Assembly: GCF_004187715.1 (NCBI RefSeq)
Contig: NZ_QZWF01000003.1
Location: 1-64,000, forward strand
Direction: 5' to 3'
Length of the DNA stretch: 64,000 bases
Source of the DNA: Streptomyces sp. F001
GTDB taxonomy: Bacteria; Actinomycetota; Actinomycetes; Streptomycetales; Streptomycetaceae
The notes under the pieces: generated by a model
The model's database searches: none
What the model was told of the DNA's origin: nothing
What the model saw: only the letters and a program-made list of their open reading frames with translations
In this document: in pieces, positions 28,566-36,606 of the stretch
How positions within the stretch are numbered: position 1 is the stretch's first letter
How the letters are laid out: each line of letters opens with the position of its first letter
Program-made: the position numbers and the translations under genes

Positions 28566-28655
28566 TCCAGCCTCTTCCGTCTACGAACTGCGGCCCTGAT
28601 CCGGCCGCTTCCGCCTACGAACTGCGGCCCTGATCCAGCCGCTTCCGCCTGCGCA
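28562..28655. repeat. 34-bp tandem repeat, about 2.8 copies
   Basis: CTGATCCAGCCTCTTCCGTC and the following CTACGAACTGCGGC repeat at 28562, 28596 and (partly) 28630 with a few substitutions. The first copy holds the stop of the DinB-GNAT gene; the array also forms the C-terminal codons and stop of the convergent DUF4031 gene. Because 34 is not a multiple of three, each copy puts the minus strand in a new frame. Confidence 0.85.
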
Positions 28656-28893
28656 GCCCGGCGCCGTGCAGCAGCCGCACCACCTCGCGGCTGCTGACCT
28701 CCACCGCCCCGGCGCGCACCGCGTCGGCGTACCGATGGGAGGGGATGTCGTAGTGGTCCCGCTCGAAGGCCCGTCGGGGCGCCCCCAACTCCTCGGCGAA
28801 CTTGTGGAGTTCGTCGTACGAGACATCGCTGATCAGATGCGACCACATGCGCCCGTGGCCCGGCCAGGTCGGCGGATCTATGTAGACCGTCAC
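28615..28893 (-). CDS. DUF4031 domain protein
   Basis: A 92-residue protein of unknown function in the DUF4031 family: TVYIDPPTWPGHGRMWSHLI, HKFAEELGAPRRAFERDHYD, IPSHRYADAVRAGAVEV and a basic end. GTG at 28893 overlaps the stop of the preceding gene by GTGA, so translation is coupled. The last residues (RRRKRLDQGRSS) are encoded by the 34-bp tandem repeat and may differ from homologues. Confidence 0.82.
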   Translation of the reverse strand: MTVYIDPPTWPGHGRMWSHLISDVSYDELHKFAEELGAPRRAFERDHYDIPSHRYADAVRAGAVEVSSREVVRLLHGAGLRRRKRLDQGRSS

Positions 28894-29273
28894 GAGGACG
28901 GCGCCCCGCCCCCGCAAGAGCCCAGCAGGCCGACCGCGGCGACCTTCACGCCTGCCTTGTGGCACACCCAGTGCGGGTCGGGCCCGAGCTCCGGTTCGAC
29001 GTCCAGCGCATGAGGATCCCCGGAGCCGCACACCGGGCACAGCGGCCAGCGCCCGTACCGCTCCAGCAGCGCATCCTGAACGTCCTGGGCGACCAGCCCC
29101 GCCACATACGCGGCGCCCTCCGGCCACTGCTCCACCCACCAGCGCCGCTGTGCGACGGACTCCTCGACCAGCGACACGACGTCCGCCTCGGCGACCTGGT
29201 TCGCGACGAGGTCGGCGAGCACCAGGGCGCGGGCCGCGTGCAACGCCTGCTCAAGGGGGCTGATGGGGTCCAT
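28890..29273 (-). CDS. Conserved hypothetical protein with CPVCG zinc-ribbon-like motif
   Basis: A 127-residue protein. The first ~80 residues are helical and acidic (PLEQALHAARALVLADLVANQ, WWVEQWPEGAAYV). A CPVCGSGDPHALD stretch and a later HWVCHKAG could form a single zinc site. It overlaps DUF4031 by 4 bases; the two are likely an operon with a shared function that I cannot name. Divergent from the RpiR regulator. Confidence 0.7.
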   Translation of the reverse strand: MDPISPLEQALHAARALVLADLVANQVAEADVVSLVEESVAQRRWWVEQWPEGAAYVAGLVAQDVQDALLERYGRWPLCPVCGSGDPHALDVEPELGPDPHWVCHKAGVKVAAVGLLGSCGGGAPSS

Positions 29274-29292
29274 GTCCCCATTGTGCGCACTC

Positions 29293-29355
29293 TTGACCAC
29301 AACACCGAGCCGAAAATATCTTTCACATGTGACCCGTAACGTGAAGGAAACTTTC
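29293..29355 (+). promoter_or_regulatory. Promoter and palindromes at the RpiR regulator start
   Basis: A -35 TTGACC at 29293-29298 and a -10 AATATC at 29315-29320, spaced 16 bases, fit a vegetative promoter. A perfect palindrome TCACATGTGA (29323-29332) covers the GTG start codon, and GAAACTTTC (29347-29355) lies just inside the gene. These are plausible autoregulatory sites for the RpiR protein; assignment is inference. Confidence 0.55.
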
Positions 29356-30240
29356 GGGACGCCTCCCGCGCCCGCCGCCCTCGCCGCCAAGGTACGCACG
29401 CTCGCCCCGTCGATGACGCGTTCCATGCAGCGGGTCGCCGAGGCCGTCGCGAGCGACCCGGCCGGCTGCGCGGCCCTCACCGTCACCGGTCTCGCCGAAC
29501 TCACCGGCACGAGCGAGGCGACCGTCGTCCGCACCGCCCGCCTGCTCGGCTACCCCGGCTACCGCGACCTGCGCCTCGCCCTCGCCGGTCTCGCCGCCCA
29601 GCAGCAGTCCGGCCGGGCGCCCGCCATAACGACCGACATCGCGGTCGACGATCCCATCGCCGATGTCGTGGCGAAACTGGCGTACGACGAGCAGCAGACC
29701 CTCGCCGACACCGCGGCCGGACTCGACACCGTCCAGCTCGGCGCGGCGGTCACCGCGGCCGCGGCCGCCCGTCGTATCGACGTGTACGGCGTCGGGGCGT
29801 CGGGGCTGGTCGCGCAGGACCTCACCCAGAAGCTGCTGCGAATAGGGCTGATAGCCCACGCGCACTCCGATCCACACCTCGCCGTGACCAACGCCGTTCA
29901 GCTGCGCGCGGGGGACGTCGCCATCGCCATCACCCACTCGGGCTCGACGGGTGACGTCATCGAGCCGTTGCGCGTCGCCTTCGAGCACGGGGCGACCACC
30001 GTCGCGATAACCGGCCGCCCGGACTCGTCGGTCACGCAGTACGCCGACCATGTCCTGACCACGTCCACGGCCCGGGAGAGCGAGCTGCGGCCGGCCGCGA
30101 TGTCGTCGCGGACGAGTCAGTTGCTGGTGGTGGACTGTCTGTTCGTGGGAGTGGCGCAGCGGACGTACGAATCGGCCGCGCCGGCGCTGGCCGCTTCGTA
30201 TGAGGCGTTGGCTCATCGGCATCGGAGCGGACCTCGGTAG
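29329..30240 (+). CDS. MurR/RpiR family transcriptional regulator
   Basis: A 303-residue sugar-phosphate-responsive DNA-binding protein. The N-terminal RpiR helix-turn-helix contains LTVTGLAELTGTSEATVVRTARLLG (residues ~45-70); the C-terminal SIS domain includes IDVYGVGASGLVAQDLTQKL and AIAITHSGSTGDVIEPL, which binds phosphosugars. GTG at 29329 matches the usual N-terminus MTRNVKETFG. It precedes murQ and a MurNAc-type PTS gene on the same strand, so MurNAc-6-phosphate is the likely ligand. Confidence 0.88.
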   Translation: MTRNVKETFGTPPAPAALAAKVRTLAPSMTRSMQRVAEAVASDPAGCAALTVTGLAELTGTSEATVVRTARLLGYPGYRDLRLALAGLAAQQQSGRAPAITTDIAVDDPIADVVAKLAYDEQQTLADTAAGLDTVQLGAAVTAAAAARRIDVYGVGASGLVAQDLTQKLLRIGLIAHAHSDPHLAVTNAVQLRAGDVAIAITHSGSTGDVIEPLRVAFEHGATTVAITGRPDSSVTQYADHVLTTSTARESELRPAAMSSRTSQLLVVDCLFVGVAQRTYESAAPALAASYEALAHRHRSGPR

Positions 30241-30280
30241 GCCGTAGGGCCCAGTGCCGTGGTCTGCCTACAGGCCGTCT

Positions 30281-30311
30281 GTGGCTGGTCGCGCAGTTCC
30301 CCGCGCCCCTT
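30281..30311. repeat. Dispersed repeat A, copy 1
   Basis: GTGGCTGGTCGCGCAGTTCC plus CCGCGCCCCTT. The same element in the opposite orientation occurs at 43141-43180 and 51003-51048. It lies in the 113-base gap between the RpiR gene and murQ. Confidence 0.75.
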
Positions 30312-30353
30312 CTCGGCGTGATCCGACCCCGTACTGAAAAGAGCCGCTTCCTC

Positions 30354-31289
30354 ATGACCTCCATGTCCGATCCCCGTGATCTGCAAGCGCAGTTGGAGAC
30401 GCTGACCACCGAGGCGTTCCGCCCCGACCTCGCCGAGATCGACCGGCTGCCCACCCTGGAGATCGCCACGCTCATGAACGGCGAGGACGCCGGCGTACCC
30501 GCCGCCGTCGCCGAGCGTGTGCCGCAGATCGCCGCCGCGATCGACGACATCGCCGCCCGTATGTCCCGCGGCGGCCGCCTCGTCTACGCCGGCGCCGGTA
30601 CGGCCGGCCGGCTCGGTGTGCTCGACGCCTCCGAGTGCCCGCCCACCTTCAACACGGCCCCGGAGCAGGTCGTGGGCCTGATCGCGGGCGGCCCGGCGGC
30701 GATGGTCACCTCCGTCGAGGGCGCCGAGGACTCCGCCGAGCTGGCCCGGCAGGACCTGGACGCCCTGCACCTCACGCCGGACGACACGGTGGTCGGCATC
30801 TCCGCCTCCGGCCGCACCCCGTACGCGATCGGTGCCGTCGAGCACGCCCGTGCACGCGGCGCCCTCACCGTCGGCCTGGCCTGCAACGCGCACAGCGCCC
30901 TCGCGGCCGCAGCGGACCACGGCATCGAGGTGGTCGTGGGCCCCGAGCTGCTCACCGGATCCACCCGGCTGAAGGCGGGCACGGCACAGAAGCTGGTGCT
31001 CAACATGCTCTCGACGATCACGATGATCCGCCTGGGCAAGACGTACGGGAACCTCATGGTCGACGTCCGCGCCTCGAACGAGAAGCTGCGCGCCCGCTCC
31101 CGCCGTATCGTCGCCCTGGCCACCGGGGCGCCCGACGACGAGATCGAACGCGCCCTCGCGGCGACCGACGGCGAGGTGAAGGCGGCCATCCTGACGATCG
31201 CCGGCGGGGTCGACGGGGGGACGGCCGCCCGCCTTCTGGAGGAGTCCGGCGGCCATCTGCGCGCGGCACTCGAGGCGGCGGCCCGCTGA
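30354..31289 (+). CDS. murQ: N-acetylmuramic acid 6-phosphate etherase
   Basis: Cleaves the lactyl ether of MurNAc-6-phosphate, giving GlcNAc-6-phosphate and D-lactate for cell-wall recycling. A 311-residue SIS-domain protein, full length. Hallmarks: PTLEIATLMNGEDAGVP, YAGAGTAGRLGVLDASECPPTF with the catalytic-type glutamate, EGAEDSAELA with the second, and TGSTRLKAGTAQKLVLNMLST. ATG at 30354; an ATG three codons on (30363) is possible. The PTS gene follows 16 bases later. Confidence 0.95.
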   Translation: MTSMSDPRDLQAQLETLTTEAFRPDLAEIDRLPTLEIATLMNGEDAGVPAAVAERVPQIAAAIDDIAARMSRGGRLVYAGAGTAGRLGVLDASECPPTFNTAPEQVVGLIAGGPAAMVTSVEGAEDSAELARQDLDALHLTPDDTVVGISASGRTPYAIGAVEHARARGALTVGLACNAHSALAAAADHGIEVVVGPELLTGSTRLKAGTAQKLVLNMLSTITMIRLGKTYGNLMVDVRASNEKLRARSRRIVALATGAPDDEIERALAATDGEVKAAILTIAGGVDGGTAARLLEESGGHLRAALEAAAR

Positions 31290-31305
31290 GCAGCACCCTC
31301 GTGGC

Positions 31306-32688
31306 ATGCGCAAAGACCCAGCCGAAGTAGCCGCCGCGCTCCTGCCCCTGGTCGGCGGCCCTGCGAACATCACGTCCGTCGCCCACTGCATGACCCGGCT
31401 CCGCCTGGGCCTGGCCGACCCATCCCGGGTGGCGGAGGAGCGGCTGAGGGCGCTGCCGGGGGTGCTCGGTGTCGTCGTGGACGGCGACTCGTACCAGATC
31501 GTGCTCGGGCCGGGTGCGGTGGCGCGGGTGACGGCGGAGTTCGAGGCGCTTCTCGGGCAGCCGACGGCCGACGAACTGGCGGCGCGGGGCGCGGAGTTGA
31601 AGGAGGCCCGGCGGCAGCGCAACGCGACGCCGGGGAAGCTGGCCCTGCGCCGCGTCGCGAACATCTTCGTCCCGCTCATCCCCGCGCTGATCGGCTGCGG
31701 AGTGCTGGCGGGCTTGAACGGGCTGCTGATCAACGCGGGTTGGCTGCCGGCTGTGACCCCCGCCCTGTCCGCGATCGCCTCGGCCTTCATGGCCCTGATC
31801 GCGGTGTTCGTCGGCCACAACACGGCGAAGGAGTTCGGCGGCACACCCATGCTGGGCGGCGCGGTCGCGGCGATCGTCGTGTATCCCGGCGTGGCGAAGG
31901 TGACGGCCTTCGGCCTGCCCCTGTCCCCCGGTCAGGGCGGGGTGCTGGGCGCGCTGGCGGCGGCGTTGCTCGGGACGTACGTGGAGAAATGGTGCCGCAG
32001 ACGGGTCCCGCCGGCCCTGGACGTCCTGCTGACCCCGACACTGACGGTCCTGATCGCCGGCCTGGCCACCCTCTACGGCCTGATGTACGTGGCCGGCGAG
32101 ATCTCCACCGCCATCGGCACCGCCGCGAACTGGCTCCTGACCACGACCGGCGCCTTCGCGGGCCTGATCCTCGGCGGCCTGTTCCTCCCCCTGGTGATGC
32201 TGGGCCTCCACCAGGCCCTGATCCCCATCCACACCACCCTCATCGAACAGCAGGGCCACACGGTCCTGCTGCCCATCCTGGCCATGGCGGGCGCGGGCCA
32301 GGTGGGCGCGGCGATGGCGGTGTACGTCCGCCTGCGCCACGACACCTCCATTCGTACGACGATCAGGTCGGCGCTTCCGGCGGGCCTGCTGGGCGTGGGA
32401 GAGCCGTTGATCTACGGCGTCTCCCTCCCCCTGGGCCGCCCGTTCCTGACCGCCTGCGTGGGCGGAGCGGCGGGCGGCGCGTTCGTCGGCGTGTTCGCGA
32501 TGCTCGGCGACCAGGTCGGCGCGACGGCGATCGGCCCGTCGGGGTGGGCGCTGTTCCCGCTGCTGGCCGGGAACGCGGGGTTGGGGGTCTCGGCGGCGAT
32601 CTACGCGGGCGGGCTCCTGACGGGCTACGCGGTGGGCTTCGTGACGACGTACGCGGTCGGACTCACAGCAACCGACTCTCCTGGTTGA
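31306..32688 (+). CDS. PTS EIIBC transporter, MurNAc type
   Basis: Imports and phosphorylates a sugar, most likely N-acetylmuramic acid given the murQ context. A 460-residue protein with an EIIB domain (phosphorylated cysteine at residue 28 in AHCMTRLRL) and an EIIC domain of about ten membrane segments (IFVPLIPALIGCGVLAGL, LHQALIPIHTTLI, GVGEPLIYGVSLPLGRP). EIIA is absent and must be supplied by another protein, as for glucose-type EIIA and MurP. Its end overlaps the convergent hypothetical gene by 26 bases. Confidence 0.88.
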   Translation: MRKDPAEVAAALLPLVGGPANITSVAHCMTRLRLGLADPSRVAEERLRALPGVLGVVVDGDSYQIVLGPGAVARVTAEFEALLGQPTADELAARGAELKEARRQRNATPGKLALRRVANIFVPLIPALIGCGVLAGLNGLLINAGWLPAVTPALSAIASAFMALIAVFVGHNTAKEFGGTPMLGGAVAAIVVYPGVAKVTAFGLPLSPGQGGVLGALAAALLGTYVEKWCRRRVPPALDVLLTPTLTVLIAGLATLYGLMYVAGEISTAIGTAANWLLTTTGAFAGLILGGLFLPLVMLGLHQALIPIHTTLIEQQGHTVLLPILAMAGAGQVGAAMAVYVRLRHDTSIRTTIRSALPAGLLGVGEPLIYGVSLPLGRPFLTACVGGAAGGAFVGVFAMLGDQVGATAIGPSGWALFPLLAGNAGLGVSAAIYAGGLLTGYAVGFVTTYAVGLTATDSPG

Positions 32689-33052
32689 CACGCCGGACCC
32701 GCTCACGCAGCACCTCCCCGGGCTGCACCTCGCCCAGCGACTCCCGCGGACAGTCCCACTCCCGCCCGCCGCACACAGGCCGCAGCTGCACCCGGCCGCC
32801 CACGTGTCCTCGCACCTCACCGACCCGCCCGTCCCGCACGTCCTCGACGTACGCCCCCACCGGCGGCGTCTCCCCACGCAGCGCGGACGCCAGGCGCTCG
32901 GCCGTACGCACATTGCAGCGCCCCAGGTCGACCAGGGCGAACGGCTCGTCACTCGCGCCGGTCACCGGGTCGACGCACAGCGACGGCAGCACGACGCCGA
33001 CGCCCACGAGGGCGTCCCGCAGCGACTCCACGATCTCTTCGGTCGAGCGCAC
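32663..33052 (-). CDS. Conserved hypothetical protein
   Basis: A 129-residue soluble acidic protein, no signal peptide: RSTEEIVESLRDALVGVGVVLPSL, FALVDLGRCNVRTAERLASAL, GAYVEDVRDGRVGEVRGHVGG. GTG at 33052 follows AGGGAAAC. The GRVGEV-H-GG-VQLRP stretch is typical of short streptomycete proteins encoded near XRE/DUF397 pairs; no function is known. Confidence 0.7.
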   Translation of the reverse strand: MRSTEEIVESLRDALVGVGVVLPSLCVDPVTGASDEPFALVDLGRCNVRTAERLASALRGETPPVGAYVEDVRDGRVGEVRGHVGGRVQLRPVCGGREWDCPRESLGEVQPGEVLRERVRRVNQESRLL

Positions 33053-33166
33053 GTTTCCCTACCTCCACGCTGAGTCTGCGATTCACCACACAGAGTGTCG
33101 ACACCGCGTCTAACCTGGCCAGATACGGTGCCCCAACAACCCCATGTGTACGACTGGGAGTTGCAC

Positions 33167-34006
33167 ATGCCAGGACCGAAAGACCTCGACCCGTCGTCGT
33201 CACCCCGGGCCCTTCTGGGCGCGGAACTACGCCATGCCCGTGAGAAGGCGGGGCTGAGCCAGGAGGAACTGGGCCAACGGCTGTTTGTGAGCGGCTCGTT
33301 CGTCGGACAGCTGGAGGCGGGGACACGGAGGATGCAGCCGGAGTATGCGCGGTTGTTGGACGAAATCCTCGGTACGGAGGACTTCTTCCTGCGGAACTGC
33401 GGGGCTTGGGCCAAGTCCAAGTACAGGGATCACTTTGCCGAGGCAGCTGAGGCGGAGGCGAGGGCAACGGCAATCAGGCAGTACGCGTCGATGCTGATCC
33501 CGGGCCTCCTCCAGACACCCGCGTACGCACGGGCCGTGTCACGCGCGTTCCAGCCGACGGCGACGGAAGAGGCGATCGACGAGCTGGTGACGGGCCGGAT
33601 GGAGCGGGCCCGGATCCTTGACGATCCAACAAAGCCCATGTTGTGGGCAGTGATTGATGAGGCCACGCTGCGTCGGGTGACAGGTGGGCGCGAAGTAATG
33701 GCTGAGGCCCTGCGCCACATCCTCAACTTGGCCCGCCGGAACCGGATCATCGTGCAAGTACTGCCGTACGACGCGGGTGCGCACCCGGCGATGCAGGGTT
33801 CCATGAAGCTGATGGAGTTCAGCGACGCTCCTCCGCTGGTCTATCTCGAAGGAGTCGACACCGGACGCTTGGAGGACGACCCCGCCGCTGTCGCGCGCTA
33901 CAAGCTCTACTACGAACTCCTCACGGCCTCCGCGCTCCCGCCCGACAAGTCCCTGTCCTTGATCGAGAGAGTGGCGCAGAATTACGCCCATGAGGAACAT
34001 CCCTGA
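33167..34006 (+). CDS. XRE-family regulator with DUF5753 domain
   Basis: A 279-residue helix-turn-helix protein: XRE domain at ~12-70 (LGAELRHAREKAGLSQEELGQRL, SGSFVGQLEAGTR) followed by the DUF5753 domain (YASMLIPGLLQTPAYARAV, VQVLPYDAGAHPAMQGSMKLMEF). ATG at 33167 has GGGAG six bases upstream. The DUF397 gene overlaps its end by 17 bases. Such pairs are abundant in Streptomyces and can tune development or behave like toxin-antitoxin pairs. Confidence 0.9.
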   Translation: MPGPKDLDPSSSPRALLGAELRHAREKAGLSQEELGQRLFVSGSFVGQLEAGTRRMQPEYARLLDEILGTEDFFLRNCGAWAKSKYRDHFAEAAEAEARATAIRQYASMLIPGLLQTPAYARAVSRAFQPTATEEAIDELVTGRMERARILDDPTKPMLWAVIDEATLRRVTGGREVMAEALRHILNLARRNRIIVQVLPYDAGAHPAMQGSMKLMEFSDAPPLVYLEGVDTGRLEDDPAAVARYKLYYELLTASALPPDKSLSLIERVAQNYAHEEHP

Positions 34007-34193
34007 GTACGACCTGGGCGCAGTCAGCTGGTACAAGTCCAGCTACAGCGGCGGCACCGGCGACGACTGCCTCGAAGTAGCCGCCGGCCACCCCACTCTC
34101 GTCCCTGTCCGCGACTCCAAGCACCCCCACGGCCCGAAGCTCATATTCCGAGCATCGGCCTGGTCGGCCTTCGTCGAAGCGGTCAGGATCTGA
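33990..34193 (+). CDS. DUF397 domain protein
   Basis: A 67-residue partner of the overlapping XRE regulator. Family signature WYKSSYSGGTGDDCLEVAAG and VPVRDSKHPHGPKLIFRASAWSAFV. Full length for the family. It is translationally coupled by a 17-base overlap, which implies the two products act together. Confidence 0.92.
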   Translation: MRNIPEYDLGAVSWYKSSYSGGTGDDCLEVAAGHPTLVPVRDSKHPHGPKLIFRASAWSAFVEAVRI

Positions 34194-34219
34194 CCTAAAC
34201 GGCTCCTAGCGTGGCTGTC

Positions 34220-34759
34220 ATGACTGAGACCACGCACAACACCGTCACCGTCACCGACGAGCGCGCCGACCTGCTGGAGACGCTGGCCAAGCACCGGCAC
34301 TTCCTGCGCTTCACCACCCGCGACCTCACCGACGAGCAGGCCGGGCAGCGGACCACCGCCAGCGAGCTGTGTCTCGGCGGCCTTATCAAACACGTCACGT
34401 CGGTGGAACGGGGCTGGGTGAACTTCATCCAGCACGGCCCGTCGGTGATGGGCGACTTCACCGCCATGACCGAGGCCGACTGGGCCAAGCGGGCCGACGA
34501 GTTCCGCATGCTGCCCGGTGAGACGCTGGAGGGCGTCCTGGCCGAGTACACCGAAGTGGCAGACCGGACCGACGACTTGGTCGCGGCCCTGCCCGACCTG
34601 AACGCCGCCCATCCGCTGCCCAAGGCCCCGTGGTTCGAACCCGAGGCTCACTGGTCGGCCCGCAGGGTGCTGCTGCACATCATCGCCGAGACGGCCCAGC
34701 ACGCCGGCCACGCGGACATCATCCGGGAGTCCCTGGACGGCCAGAAGAGCATGGGCTGA
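34220..34759 (+). CDS. DinB family protein
   Basis: A 179-residue DinB-type four-helix protein: RADLLETLAKHRHFLRFTTRDL, CLGGLIKHVTSVERGWV and RRVLLHIIAETAQHAGHADIIRE, which provide the three-histidine metal site. Probably a thiol-dependent transferase or hydrolase; substrate unknown. ATG at 34220 is used because the earlier GTG is only three codons upstream and poorly placed. Confidence 0.88.
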   Translation: MTETTHNTVTVTDERADLLETLAKHRHFLRFTTRDLTDEQAGQRTTASELCLGGLIKHVTSVERGWVNFIQHGPSVMGDFTAMTEADWAKRADEFRMLPGETLEGVLAEYTEVADRTDDLVAALPDLNAAHPLPKAPWFEPEAHWSARRVLLHIIAETAQHAGHADIIRESLDGQKSMG

Positions 34760-34861
34760 CACACCGAAAACCCGGTCCGAAGCTCAAGCGACCAGCCCCG
34801 AGCCCTCTTTGCAAGGAATGGGTGGAGGGCCTCAACCCGCCCTCCCACCCGGCAAGTTGAC

Positions 34862-34987
34862 TTGACGCGTTCGGCTTGCCACACACAGTTACGATCGTCT
34901 AGCGTGTCCGCATAACGAACAGCCCCCGCCAGGTGCTCACAACACCTGCGGGGGCTTGACCTACGAGATCGAAGGAACAGTTCGATC
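34862..34987 (+). promoter_or_regulatory. Promoter and structured RNA leader with two hairpins
   Basis: TTGACG (34862-34867) and TTGCCA (34876-34881) are -35 candidates; TAGCGT at 34900-34905 lies 18 bases from TTGCCA. Two inverted repeats follow. Hairpin 1: AGCCCCCGC (34921-34929) with GCGGGGGCT (34948-34956), extended inside by AGGTG and CACCT. Hairpin 2: GATCGAA (34967-34973) and TTCGATC (34981-34987) with loop GGAACAG that carries the ribosome site of the next gene, whose ATG is at 34990. This geometry suggests control at the level of RNA structure. Confidence 0.6.
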
Positions 34988-34989
34988 CC

Positions 34990-35862
34990 ATGGCTGAAGC
35001 CAAGCTTAGTGCTGCCTCCCGCTCTGCGCACGCAGACCCGCACCCCATGGCCAATCCGGGTTACGGCAAGCGCTCCGCCCCTGGTCAACTCACCCGCACA
35101 AACCACGACTTCGCCCACCTCCCACCCCGCGAAGCCGCCATCGCCGCGTACGTCGACCGCCTCCCCGACGGCGCCGAAATCTCCGTAAAAACGCTGGCCA
35201 AGCACCTCCCGTACGGACAGTGCGCCCTCCGCACGGCCCTCAACAACCTCCAGCGGGCAGGGCACTTGCGCCGCGGCCGCGAACACCTGGCCGACTCGGG
35301 AAGCCAACTCTGGATCACTCGAACGTGGTTCACCCGTACCGCACGCGACGATGACTGGTGGGCGGCGTTCACACGCGGCGACGTTCCGGAGGAGGAGCCG
35401 CCGGAACGGGCCCGCCCCACCCGTTCCCGCGCCCACATCCTCCTGGCCGCCCTCGGCCGCACGGCGCCCGCCCTGTCGCTCTCGCAGGCCGACTGCGCGC
35501 AGCTCGCCCCGCTGGTGGACGAGTGGTTCGCGCGGGGTGTCACCGAGGAGGCCGTCCTCCGCGCCCTGACCGCGGGCCTGCCCACGCCGGTCCACTCCCC
35601 GGCGGCCCTGGTCCGCAGGCGCCTGACCGACAAACTGCCGCCTGAGCCCCTCCCCCGTCCGCCCCTCCGCGTCCTGGAGTGCGCGAAGTGCGGAGTGCCC
35701 GGCCGCCCGGAGGCACTGCCGGACGGCATCTGCGGCGCGTGCCGGGGCGAACGCGCCCCCGACCACAACAACGCACCCCTGGACGCCTCCGCAGTCCACG
35801 CCCGCGCGGCAGAGATCCGTGCCGCAATTTCCCTACGGCGACACGAAAGGACACCCGCATGA
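34990..35862 (+). CDS. Winged-helix protein with C-terminal zinc ribbon
   Basis: A 290-residue protein. After a polar start, residues ~50-110 form a winged helix (AEISVKTLAKHLPYGQCALRTAL, NNLQRAGHLRRGREH). The C-terminal part has a four-cysteine zinc ribbon, CAKCG ... CGACRGE. The fold suggests a DNA- or RNA-binding regulator. Its start codon follows a hairpin that presents the ribosome site in its loop. The Uma2 gene lies downstream, with a possible start overlapping this stop. Confidence 0.75.
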   Translation: MAEAKLSAASRSAHADPHPMANPGYGKRSAPGQLTRTNHDFAHLPPREAAIAAYVDRLPDGAEISVKTLAKHLPYGQCALRTALNNLQRAGHLRRGREHLADSGSQLWITRTWFTRTARDDDWWAAFTRGDVPEEEPPERARPTRSRAHILLAALGRTAPALSLSQADCAQLAPLVDEWFARGVTEEAVLRALTAGLPTPVHSPAALVRRRLTDKLPPEPLPRPPLRVLECAKCGVPGRPEALPDGICGACRGERAPDHNNAPLDASAVHARAAEIRAAISLRRHERTPA

Positions 35863-35921
35863 CGGCTCCCACGGTCCGACGACACCAGCCCGGGGCACGA
35901 TGGAGGGAAGGAGGCGACGCC

Positions 35922-36602
35922 ATGACCCCTGACACCGCTGAACGCCCGCAGATGTCCGTCGAGGACTTCGATGAACTCGTCCGGAGGGCTCCAAGGGAGC
36001 TACGGAACCGGCTGGAATTCCTCGGCGGGAGGCTGTGCGTCCGGCACGGCCCGCTCGACGTCGACGAATTCGAGGAGCTTGCCGCCCTGGCGCCGGAAAC
36101 CGTGCGGCTCGAGTACATCAACGGAAAGGTAGTAGTCAAGGCAATGCCGGACGGCAACCACCGGGAGATCTTCGTCTGGCTGCAGGAACAGTGCATCCAG
36201 CATCGCCCTGACCTCCGCGTCTACGGCGAGTCCGGCGTCAAAACCGAGGCCTACCGCAAAGGTCGCGCCCGGACGGACGGAGCCGTCGCACGCAAGGGCC
36301 ACTTCAAAGGCCACGGCGAGTGGTCTGCGTCCAACGGCATCCTGATGGTCGTCGAGATCACCTCGCACGACCGCGACACCAACCAGCGAGACCGCATCGA
36401 CAAACCAATTGGCTACGCCGCGGTCGGCATCCCCCTGTACCTCCTCATCGACCGCGACAACGAGACTCTCGTCGTGTACAGCGAGCCCAAGGACAGCCGG
36501 TACCAGCAGACTCTCAGCCACCCCTGGGGCACCCCGGTGGAGCTCCCCGACCCCGTCGGCTTCACTCTGGACACCGAAGAACTCAAGGACTACGCAGACT
36601 GA
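35922..36602 (+). CDS. Uma2 family (DUF820) restriction-endonuclease-like protein
   Basis: PD-(D/E)XK-fold protein common in Streptomyces and cyanobacteria; role unknown. Core motifs: RTDGAVARKGHF and VVEITSHDRDTNQRDRIDKP, with YAAVGIPLYLLIDRD after. ATG at 35922 is preferred because AAGGAGG lies eight bases upstream; a start at 35859 overlapping the previous stop would add 21 residues. The N-terminus holds a ~40-residue duplication: VEDFDELVRRAPREL...RLEFLGGR and VDEFEELAALAPET-VRLEYINGK. Only the second copy is normal in the family. Confidence 0.82.
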   Translation: MTPDTAERPQMSVEDFDELVRRAPRELRNRLEFLGGRLCVRHGPLDVDEFEELAALAPETVRLEYINGKVVVKAMPDGNHREIFVWLQEQCIQHRPDLRVYGESGVKTEAYRKGRARTDGAVARKGHFKGHGEWSASNGILMVVEITSHDRDTNQRDRIDKPIGYAAVGIPLYLLIDRDNETLVVYSEPKDSRYQQTLSHPWGTPVELPDPVGFTLDTEELKDYAD

Positions 36603-36606
36603 CCCC

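Noticed and set aside
28562..28655. CRISPR array
   Set aside because: The 34-bp repeats are directly adjacent with no unique spacers, and there are no cas genes.
34921..34956. Simple terminator of the DinB gene
   Set aside because: It lacks a T tract, lies 160 bases after the DinB stop and downstream of a promoter-like sequence, and is followed by a second hairpin at the next start; a leader element fits better.
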